Origin: Bacilli bacterium
Lineage (GTDB): Bacteria > Bacillota_I > Bacilli_A > RF39 > UBA660
Reading direction: 5' to 3'
Length of the DNA: 19,115 nucleotides
Assembly (NCBI GenBank): GCA_016296185.1
Contig: JAEDJT010000030.1
Location: 1-19,115, forward strand
The stretch's first letter is position 1. The number at the start of each line of letters is the position of its first letter. Below, piece by piece: positions 13,310 to 19,115 of this stretch. The position numbers and the translations under genes were made by a program. The notes beneath the pieces were generated by a model. It worked only from the letters and a program-made list of their open reading frames with translations. It was not told the origin of the DNA and made no database searches.

Positions 13310-14956
13310 TTACCAATCTTCGCCGTAATCTAATTTATGATTAACTTTACTTGGTTCATAAACACTACCCATAAACCATACTTCACCAGATTCTTTATCT
13401 CTTACGAAATAAATAAATGGTTTATTAAATGATAAATCAATTTCTTTAACTGGTACTTCATATAAATAATCGAAATCACAACTTGCAGCACCTTTACCAC
13501 CTAATGCAGTAGTAGCTGCAGCTTTAATACCATCATTTGAGAAATCAATATTAGCTTTATGAATAGCTGTATCAATATAAGAACTACTCTTAGTTAATTT
13601 ACTTAAATCAGCTTTATCAGGATTAAATACATCAGTAATTCCCATTTTTTCTAAATCAGCTTTTAAGTCTAATTCAGCATTATAACTAAACATTGGGATA
13701 AATCCTGTTAATTTAGTAACATATCCTTCTTCAAAACTATCTAATTCAATAGGTTTGATACCATCAATTAATTTATTTAATTGTTCAGCATCAACATTTT
13801 TAATATATGAAGATAATTCTTCTTGTTTTGGCATAACAGCAACATATTGTAATGTAGTACCATTATATTGTCTTAAATCTTTAGAGAATACTTTAACAGT
13901 ATCATCTACATAGAAATTAAAGTCTGTAGAACTATCATATTTACCATAGTTAGCTTCAATTTCTTTCATATAATCTTTCATGTATTCTTCAGTACTTGGG
14001 AATGGTTCTTCCATACCTTCATATGAACAAACACCATCATCTAACCATTGTTGATATTCTTTACTAACTGTATTGAAAATATTATCATATCCTAAGTCTT
14101 TAACAATATCATATCTATTAGCAGTAGCACCAATTTCTACATATTTATAATCTTTATCAGAACTATTATTAAATGTATCTTCAGTATATCCAGCAGAAGC
14201 TAACTCACTTACCAAATGATTGAATTCTTCATGATCAGGACTAAATGAATATTCTTCATATAATGCTTGAATTTTATTAACCCATTCCATATCAATAGCT
14301 AATGAATTAACTAAAATATAATCCATATCACTAATATCATCAAAGAAGTCTTCAATTTGACCAAATGTTTTATCACTAATCCATTTATTAACTGTAGTTG
14401 GTTTACCAAATGAATCAAATACAACATTAGCATTATATTTTTTACTTAAAGTATCAATGAAATCTGTGCTAACTTCACTCTTATAAGAATCTTTAATAAA
14501 GAATGCATTAGCTAAACTCATATTTTTACTATTAACATATTTTTTAGCTTGATAATCTCCAATTAAACCTTCAATTTGTTCATGAGATCTTCCATCAGTA
14601 CCTTCATTTAACATAGCTAAAGCATATTTTATTGATAATGGACTATATACTTGATTTTTACCATTATCTTCTAATTGTAAGAAATATAAATCGAAGTTTT
14701 CTAAATTATTACCAGATAATCTATAATCACCTGCAAGATATAAAACATCATCTACTACGCTTTCTTCTTTTTTAGTTTCTTTATTTTTATCTTTGTTTAA
14801 ATACCAATAACCACCTAGACAACCAGCAATAACTACTAATAAAAGAATGAAAATTAGTATTTTCTTACCATTGCCTTTTTTCTTTTCAGAAGCTTTTACT
14901 TCTTCAACAACAGTTTCAGGTTGTTGAGGAGTAACTATATTATTTTGTTCCTCCAT
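13310..14956 (-). CDS. membrane-anchored serpin (serine/cysteine protease inhibitor)
   Basis: A 548-residue protein. It has a 30-residue cytoplasmic tail, one TM helix (about 32-52), a Lys/Glu linker, then an outside serpin domain. Recognised blocks are QVYSPLSIKYALAMLNEGTDG, VNKWISDKTFGQI, and the hinge NDGIKAAATTALGG at 474-487. NKPFIYFVRDKESGEVWFMGSV is near the end. The small-residue hinge is of the inhibitory type that inserts into the main sheet. It probably traps proteases outside the cell. The region between W222 and the AVMPKQ strand is about 150 residues, roughly twice the usual span. The loop after the hinge is about a dozen residues longer than in alpha-1-antitrypsin, so P1 cannot be fixed. 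AGAGGTG precedes the ATG. Confidence 0.9.
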   Translation of the reverse strand: MEEQNNIVTPQQPETVVEEVKASEKKKGNGKKILIFILLLVVIAGCLGGYWYLNKDKNKETKKEESVVDDVLYLAGDYRLSGNNLENFDLYFLQLEDNGKNQVYSPLSIKYALAMLNEGTDGRSHEQIEGLIGDYQAKKYVNSKNMSLANAFFIKDSYKSEVSTDFIDTLSKKYNANVVFDSFGKPTTVNKWISDKTFGQIEDFFDDISDMDYILVNSLAIDMEWVNKIQALYEEYSFSPDHEEFNHLVSELASAGYTEDTFNNSSDKDYKYVEIGATANRYDIVKDLGYDNIFNTVSKEYQQWLDDGVCSYEGMEEPFPSTEEYMKDYMKEIEANYGKYDSSTDFNFYVDDTVKVFSKDLRQYNGTTLQYVAVMPKQEELSSYIKNVDAEQLNKLIDGIKPIELDSFEEGYVTKLTGFIPMFSYNAELDLKADLEKMGITDVFNPDKADLSKLTKSSSYIDTAIHKANIDFSNDGIKAAATTALGGKGAASCDFDYLYEVPVKEIDLSFNKPFIYFVRDKESGEVWFMGSVYEPSKVNHKLDYGEDW

Positions 14957-14990
14957 ACTACACCTCTTTCTACTATATTAATTATAAAAC

Positions 14991-15017
14991 AAAAAAAAGA
15001 TATTAACTATCTTTTTT
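14991..15017 (-). terminator. intrinsic terminator of the macro-domain gene
   Basis: AAAAAAGATA (14993-15002) pairs with TATCTTTTTT (15008-15017), 5-base loop, then a T-tract on the minus strand. A TATAAT for the serpin gene follows closely. Confidence 0.75.
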
Positions 15018-15032
15018 ATAAAAAATTATATA

Positions 15033-15581
15033 TTATTTTTTTAATGTTTTTGTATGTTCTAAGAATGCTTTTTGAGCTTCTATATATTCCTTTTCAGTAA
15101 ATGCACATAATAATACATCTATATCATATTCAGGATATATTTCACTAAAACTATTAAATGCTTTAACACATTGAGAAGCAGATATAAATGCAGGATTATC
15201 TAAGTTACCACCAAATATACCAGAACTAATTAATGGAAATGATATAGAATGTAAATCATTGTTCATTAATACTTTTAAAGAATTAAAATAAGCTTTATAT
15301 AATTCAACAAATGCTTCAGGAGTATTATAAAAATTAGGACCAACAGCATGAATAATATACTTACAATTTTTCATCTTACATGAAGAAGTAATTACTGCAT
15401 CTCCATCATTTAAAGGAACATCATATTTATCACATTCTAATTCTAATTCAGTATATCCAGCTTTCTTAAATATAACACCACATATTCCTCCACCTGACCA
15501 TAAATTCTTATTAGCAGCATTAACAACTGCATCTACGTATTGATCAGCACAAGATTCATTTAATAAATTAATTTTACTCAT
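15033..15581 (-). CDS. macro-domain protein (ADP-ribose binding / deacylase type)
   Basis: A 182-residue single macro domain. Ligand motifs are VDAVVNAANKNLWSGGGICGVIFKKAG (about 16-42), YIIHAVGPNF, and the phosphate loop FPLISSGIFGG. The Asn of NAAN and the GGG loop that serve hydrolysis in this family are present. It probably removes or binds ADP-ribose from O-acetyl-ADP-ribose or modified proteins in the cytoplasm. AGGTG lies 5 bases before ATG 15581. It is monocistronic: own promoter (TGCTATAAT) and own terminator. No sirtuin or ART gene is next to it in the window. Confidence 0.9.
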   Translation of the reverse strand: MSKINLLNESCADQYVDAVVNAANKNLWSGGGICGVIFKKAGYTELELECDKYDVPLNDGDAVITSSCKMKNCKYIIHAVGPNFYNTPEAFVELYKAYFNSLKVLMNNDLHSISFPLISSGIFGGNLDNPAFISASQCVKAFNSFSEIYPEYDIDVLLCAFTEKEYIEAQKAFLEHTKTLKK

Positions 15582-15597
15582 AAAATCACCTGGGCTT

Positions 15598-15606
15598 ATT
15601 ATAGCA
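15598..15606 (-). promoter_or_regulatory. extended -10 promoter of the macro-domain gene
   Basis: Minus strand TGCTATAAT, then AAGCCC (6 bases), then AGGTGATTTT and ATG. It has the same layout as the promoters at 3421, 5109 and 13266. Confidence 0.6.
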
Positions 15607-15611
15607 AAAAA

Positions 15612-15722
15612 TTAACCAAATTGTTTTCCTAATAAAGTCATATCATATGGTGCAAGATATTAAAAAAATAATTCCTTTTCTTCATTAACATTTTTGGTAA
15701 ATTCATAACCTAAACACCCCAT
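15612..15722 (-). pseudogene. short decayed coding remnant
   Basis: In one minus-strand frame starting at ATG 15722 the sequence reads MGCLGYEFTKNVNEEKELFF, a TAA stop (15662-15660), then YLAPYDMTLLGKQFG and a second TAA. The composition (Gly, Pro, Asp, Glu, Lys mixed) looks protein-like, unlike the usual intergenic translations here rich in Ile, Asn, Tyr and Lys. There is no Shine-Dalgarno. It is probably the tail of a lost gene with an in-frame stop; parent family not recognised. It lies between the NlpC/P60 gene and the macro-domain promoter. Confidence 0.35.
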
Positions 15723-15739
15723 AACATAATAAAAGTATT

Positions 15740-17104
15740 TTAATACCACATATCTGTAAGATTTCCATCTTCTTTATAGAATTCATCCATTAATACAACA
15801 TGATTAAATGTTTTAGTAATAGAACTCTTACTATAGGTCTTAGCAACTACACCACCTAATGTATTTAATGACTCAGCAACATATATATTATTATCATCAA
15901 TACCAATAATCATACCAATATGACCACTAAAGTTTATTAAATCACCTACTTTAATTCTTCCAGAATTAATTAAACTATAAGTTAAATATTGATAATCACC
16001 TAAATCAGTCATTTCATATTTATAAGCAGAATCTCCAGCGCCTCTATCACCTGGATCAAATCCACCATTAACAAGTGACCAAGATACAAAACCACTACAA
16101 TCTAAACCATTAGGATATTTAACACCTCTAATAAAGAATGGTTCATCTTCTTCTAAATTAGTCATCTTACATCCCCACATTTGTGGTCCTAATAATTTAG
16201 CAACAATACCTTCATATTTACTTTTATATAAATATAAACCTTTATGATAATATCTACCTTCACCATCTACATAATTTGATCCAGAAGGATGTAATCTACC
16301 ATTCTCCCAATAATAATTAATACGATATGGAAATTCTAAAATTAAGAATCTAGCTGCGGCAACTGCACCTGCTCTAGTACCATCACCTGCTTGACTAACT
16401 CTATAAGCTAATATTTCATCTTCTAACTTAGCTTCTTCTTCACTAAATTGACCACAAGATAAATAAGACTTTTTATAATCAAAACTAGTTGGCATATTAA
16501 CTATTTTATCTGATACATATATTTCATAATCATTATATACTTCACCATTAATAACTAGTGAAACAATACTCATACCATTTCCAATTCCATTAACAAGACC
16601 ATTTTCATCAACAGTTACTAATTCAGGATTAGTATTAGTAAAATTAATTATTGGTTCACCAACTTTATAAATCTTAGAACTTGTATCAATAGAACTATTT
16701 AAAGGAATATAATATTTCTTATCAATATCAACTTTATAAACATAATCACTTAATAATTCACCATCAGATACCATACCTATTTCATTCATAAAGAAAACAT
16801 AATATGGTTCAGGATTAATTAAAATACCACATTTACCATCTATTATTTCTTGATAAACTAAATCATATTTAGATTCACTAGTAGATACAGCACACTTACT
16901 TGCATGTAACTTAGGTTCTACCAAAATAGCTATCTTATCATCTATATAATCAACTATTTCATAACTACTAATTCCATTATTATATATTTTATGACTAGTA
17001 CCTTTATATTTAAAAATAATCATAAAACATATAAAAGAAAATAATAATATAGCAAATATTACATACATAATAATTTCATTAATTTTTAATGCCTTACTTT
17101 TCAT
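15740..17104 (-). CDS. membrane-anchored Big2 - NlpC/P60 cell-wall hydrolase
   Basis: A 454-residue protein. It has a TM anchor at 12-31, a region of unknown fold to about 140, and a Big2-like Ig domain at about 145-197 (VGEPIINFTNTNPELVTVDENGLVNGIGNGMSIV). The C-terminal catalytic domain has Cys336 in NGLDCSGFVSW and His395 in GDLINFSGHIGMIIG. This Cys-His layout marks an NlpC/P60 (CHAP-like) peptidase that cuts peptide bonds of peptidoglycan outside the membrane, so the organism probably has a wall. The segment before the catalytic Cys (EILAYRVSQAGDGTRAGAVAAARFL) is an extra helical part. GAGTG precedes ATG 17104. A weak 4-bp hairpin with T4 at the stop may end transcription. Confidence 0.87.
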   Translation of the reverse strand: MKSKALKINEIIMYVIFAILLFSFICFMIIFKYKGTSHKIYNNGISSYEIVDYIDDKIAILVEPKLHASKCAVSTSESKYDLVYQEIIDGKCGILINPEPYYVFFMNEIGMVSDGELLSDYVYKVDIDKKYYIPLNSSIDTSSKIYKVGEPIINFTNTNPELVTVDENGLVNGIGNGMSIVSLVINGEVYNDYEIYVSDKIVNMPTSFDYKKSYLSCGQFSEEEAKLEDEILAYRVSQAGDGTRAGAVAAARFLILEFPYRINYYWENGRLHPSGSNYVDGEGRYYHKGLYLYKSKYEGIVAKLLGPQMWGCKMTNLEEDEPFFIRGVKYPNGLDCSGFVSWSLVNGGFDPGDRGAGDSAYKYEMTDLGDYQYLTYSLINSGRIKVGDLINFSGHIGMIIGIDDNNIYVAESLNTLGGVVAKTYSKSSITKTFNHVVLMDEFYKEDGNLTDMWY

Positions 17105-17121
17105 ATTATCACTCTATTATC

Positions 17122-17127
17122 ATTATA
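17122..17127 (-). promoter_or_regulatory. candidate -10 of the NlpC/P60 gene
   Basis: TATAAT on the minus strand, 6 bases before AGAGTGAT. There is no TG extension and no clear -35 because the region upstream is the preceding terminator. Confidence 0.4.
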
Positions 17128-17133
17128 ACTTAT

Positions 17134-17160
17134 AAAAAAAGAGCTATTGCTCTCTTTTTA
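17134..17160 (-). terminator. intrinsic terminator of the nucleotide operon
   Basis: AGAGC (17140-17144), loop TATT, GCTCT (17149-17153), then a seven-T run on the minus strand. The stop codon 17146-17144 overlaps the arm and loop. Confidence 0.75.
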
Positions 17161-18118
17161 ATTTCTTAACCATAACACCTTTATCTACTTCCATTAATGG
17201 AACAGTTATCTCTTCTACATTATCTTTATTTAATTCTTCAAAAGATTTATATTCAACACCACATTGTTCTAACATAGTTCTAGATATTAAAGCATCTTTA
17301 GTATCTTTATATTTATTAGATAAATAAACTATTTTCTTAACTCCTGCTTGTATCATAGTTTTAGTACAATCTGGACAAGGGAATAATGTTACATAAGCAG
17401 TAGAACCAATAAAATGACTTTGTGGTCCTACATAGTTAGCAATACCATTTTTTTCAGCATGTACTACATAAGGATACTTAGTATTTTCTTCACCTAAACT
17501 CATATCTTTACCCCAAGGGAATTTACTATCGTCCCATCCTTTAGGAGTACCATTATATCCCATAGATATAACTCTATCATCTTCACCTACATAACATACA
17601 CCAACTTGTGTATTAGGATCTTTACTTCTATTAGCTATTAAAGTTGCCATTCCCATAAATGTAGCTTCTTTAGATAAATATTCTTCTCTACCATTACCTA
17701 ACACTTCAATAGGAAATACATGTGTAACTAATTTTTTACTTTCTCTATTATCAATTTCTTCATATACATCTTCATTTATTTTAGAAACATTTTTATAAAT
17801 TGAAGATGCATCAAAATGTTTAATACTAGATAAGCATAATTCTGAACTATCTAATATAGCTTTTAAAAATTCTAATTCCTTACTACTTAATAAATTATTC
17901 TTTTTACTTAAATCAGTAAAAACAAAACTTGTCTCTACACCATCATATTCATTACATTTAATTTTATATATTGCATTGAATACTTTAATTACATCATCCA
18001 TATCATAATCATATACATATTCAAATATAGAACTAAATGCTTCTAATTCATTAGCATCATATTTTAAGAAGAATTTAGCTAATTCTTCTCTACTCATATT
18101 TAATTTATTCTTACTCAT
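17144..18118 (-). CDS. deoxycytidylate (dCMP) deaminase-like protein with N-terminal extension
   Basis: A 324-residue protein. The C-terminal part is a zinc-dependent dCMP deaminase: HAE at 220-222 (H220 zinc ligand, E222 proton shuttle) and PCPDC with C248 and C251. Further marks are DPNTQVGVCYV, GYNGTPKGWDD and VKKIVYLS. It should convert dCMP to dUMP for dTMP synthesis. About 145 residues at the N-terminus are extra, helical and charged, without a recognised domain; usual dCMP deaminases have about 150-180 residues in all. ATG 18118 (AAGG at 5 bases) is chosen over a TTG at 18130. One base separates it from the MazG-like stop, so translation is coupled. It is the last gene of the operon. 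Confidence 0.87.
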   Translation of the reverse strand: MSKNKLNMSREELAKFFLKYDANELEAFSSIFEYVYDYDMDDVIKVFNAIYKIKCNEYDGVETSFVFTDLSKKNNLLSSKELEFLKAILDSSELCLSSIKHFDASSIYKNVSKINEDVYEEIDNRESKKLVTHVFPIEVLGNGREEYLSKEATFMGMATLIANRSKDPNTQVGVCYVGEDDRVISMGYNGTPKGWDDSKFPWGKDMSLGEENTKYPYVVHAEKNGIANYVGPQSHFIGSTAYVTLFPCPDCTKTMIQAGVKKIVYLSNKYKDTKDALISRTMLEQCGVEYKSFEELNKDNVEEITVPLMEVDKGVMVKKLKREQ

Positions 18119-18119
18119 A

Positions 18120-18422
18120 TTAACCTTCAACCCTCTTCAAAACACCGTTTTCAGTTTTATAAACTCTCTTAGCATTTTTATCCATTTTATTTAAAATTTC
18201 TTTTTCTAAATCATAACCTAATATTTCAGATAATCCTAAAAGATATATTGCAACATCTGCAAGTTCTTCACCTAAATCATCTTTTTTCTTTAACCATGCT
18301 TGATAAGCTTCTCCAGCTTCACCATATAAATAACAAAATTCCATAGGAATATCTGTTATATTAAAACCATGATTAATTTTATTTTGTAATACATCCTCTT
18401 GTAATTTTTTTAACTCTACCAT
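18120..18422 (-). CDS. MazG-like nucleotide pyrophosphohydrolase
   Basis: A 100-residue all-helical protein. The MazG metal site is visible as E35xxE38 (YGEAGEA) and E53xxD56 (GEELADVAIYLL). The C-terminal helix has KMDKNAKR. It probably hydrolyses (d)NTPs to the monophosphate and pyrophosphate, supplying or cleaning the pool next to dCMP deaminase. An AGAGGT Shine-Dalgarno lies 7 bases before ATG 18422. It lies 11 bases after the DinJ-Nudix stop and one base before the deaminase start. The size is usual for single-domain MazG-like proteins. Confidence 0.85.
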   Translation of the reverse strand: MVELKKLQEDVLQNKINHGFNITDIPMEFCYLYGEAGEAYQAWLKKKDDLGEELADVAIYLLGLSEILGYDLEKEILNKMDKNAKRVYKTENGVLKRVEG

Positions 18423-18433
18423 TTTAAATACCT

Positions 18434-19015
18434 CTACTTATTTCTTGATTCTTCAATATACTTTTTAATTAAATATTTACTTAAAATAACATCTGCATCA
18501 GCTAAATCATAATCTAATAAATCTTCAATATTAACCCATTTATATTCTGAATGAATAAATGAATTAAATTCACCATCTACATAATCACAATCAAATAATT
18601 TTAAATCTACAATATGACCAGGATATTCACATATACTATGTGTCATATAATCTTTAACATTAATCTTTAATCCATAATTCTTTTCAAATACTTCAGTTAA
18701 AGCTTTCTTATCATCCATCGAACTTTTTCTAGTACCAGGGAATTCCCATTTACCAAATACATGATCTTCTTTATTTCTTTTAGCAATTAATACTTTTCCA
18801 TCTTTAACAACTAAAGAACATAATACATCTAATATTTTTTTATTAGGAGCTGTATTAGTTACTTCAAATGGAATACCATTTCTTTTAACTACTTGTTTTA
18901 AAAATAAAGTAATAGCAGAACTCATTGATAAACCTAATTCAGTTAATACTAATGTTGCATCTTTCTTTAAATCACTATCTACTTGGATATTAATAGCACT
19001 TGTTTTATTATCCAT
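18434..19015 (-). CDS. RelB/DinJ-type antitoxin domain fused to a degenerate Nudix domain
   Basis: A 193-residue protein. Residues 1-53 (MDNKTSAINIQVDSDLKKDA through LGLSMSSAITLFLKQVVKRNGIPFEV) are a classic RelB/DinJ ribbon-helix-helix domain that would dimerise and bind DNA. Residues 60-193 are a Nudix fold (LIAKRN, KWEFPGT) closely related to the intact Nudix protein at 3020-3403. The Nudix box at 94-115 is damaged: GGK is GTR, REUxEE reads TEVFEK, and the upstream Glu is absent. E108 and E111 remain. No RelE/YafQ toxin gene adjoins it. ATG 19015 follows AGGTG by 6 bases; an earlier in-frame start is poor. It heads the operon with MazG and dCMP deaminase. Confidence 0.87.
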   Translation of the reverse strand: MDNKTSAINIQVDSDLKKDATLVLTELGLSMSSAITLFLKQVVKRNGIPFEVTNTAPNKKILDVLCSLVVKDGKVLIAKRNKEDHVFGKWEFPGTRKSSMDDKKALTEVFEKNYGLKINVKDYMTHSICEYPGHIVDLKLFDCDYVDGEFNSFIHSEYKWVNIEDLLDYDLADADVILSKYLIKKYIEESRNK

Positions 19016-19035
19016 TACACTCACCTCATAGATAC

Positions 19036-19064
19036 AATTTAACACTAACTATTTTTATTGTCAA
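19036..19064 (-). promoter_or_regulatory. promoter of the DinJ-Nudix / MazG / dCMP deaminase operon
   Basis: Minus strand: perfect TTGACA (19064-19059), 17-base spacer, TAAATT (19041-19036) preceded by TGT (extended -10). The leader is short, about 14-20 bases. Confidence 0.75.
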
Positions 19065-19073
19065 TATATTTTC

Positions 19074-19098
19074 TACAATATTACTACAATATTACTAC
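19074..19098. repeat. 11-bp tandem direct repeat upstream of the operon promoter
   Basis: TACAATATTAC occurs twice head to tail (19074-19084, 19085-19095) with a partial third TAC. It starts 10 bases upstream of the -35. The 11-bp period puts both copies on one face of the helix, as expected for a regulator or UP-like element. Confidence 0.6.
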
Positions 19099-19115
19099 AT
19101 AAAATAACATAAAAA

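Noticed and set aside
18434..19015. Ordinary toxin-antitoxin pair
   Set aside because: The neighbours are MazG-like and dCMP deaminase; neither looks like a RelE/YafQ toxin, and the antitoxin domain is part of a longer Nudix protein.
1..19115. UGA read as tryptophan (Mycoplasma code)
   Set aside because: All genes are full length under the standard bacterial code and every Trp I checked is TGG, so there is no positive evidence of UGA as sense here.

Overview
This 19.1 kb window is very AT-rich. Its Shine-Dalgarno sites are strong and of the AGGTGAT / AAGGAGG type, and its sigma-A-like promoters lean heavily on TGnTATAAT extended -10 elements. It carries an NlpC/P60 wall hydrolase, a GGDEF protein and a lipoprotein. 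Together these suggest a low-GC Bacillota, probably an uncultured gut member of Bacilli/Erysipelotrichia close to the wall-less lineages (inference). All 21 complete genes end in TAA (13) or TAG (8) and none in TGA. Every Trp codon I checked is TGG.

Almost everything reads on the minus strand, from high to low coordinates. 19015-17144 is an operon with a nucleotide-pool flavour: a RelB/DinJ-antitoxin-like domain fused to a degenerate Nudix domain, a MazG-like pyrophosphohydrolase, and a dCMP deaminase with a long N-terminal extension. Below it lie a membrane-anchored Big2-NlpC/P60 protein, a decayed coding remnant, a macro-domain protein, a membrane-anchored serpin, a tail-anchored GNAT-like protein, a ClpX-like AAA+ protein without a zinc finger, and a Cys-rich YkgJ-like protein. 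Two plus-strand genes interrupt this: a degenerate PAP2-like membrane protein (9918-10490) and a metallophosphoesterase (8192-9043). The latter shares a tightly overlapping divergent promoter region with an operon of a helical protein, a HAD phosphatase-like protein and a GNAT acetyltransferase (8104-6093).

The 255-base gap at 5838-6092 holds what looks like a complete small-RNA gene with its own promoter and intrinsic terminator; I do not recognise its family. Next come a 68-residue protein with a membrane-anchored thioredoxin-like protein, then a Cas4-like nuclease fused to a DEDDy exonuclease-like domain (DUF2779 type). A lone 5S rRNA gene follows with its own promoter and terminator, then an intact Nudix hydrolase that is a clear paralogue of the fused one. 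The left end is a signalling operon: a membrane GGDEF protein, a one-TM protein, and a 7TM-PAS sensor cut by the window edge.

Transcription units are very compact. Terminator hairpins often contain the stop codon, and the next promoter follows within a few bases of the T-tract. At four genes the extended -10 lies exactly 6 bases from an AGGTGAT Shine-Dalgarno, so the predicted mRNAs begin almost at the ribosome-binding site. No tRNA, CRISPR array, insertion sequence or origin was seen. No stretch over 300 bases lacks a gene.
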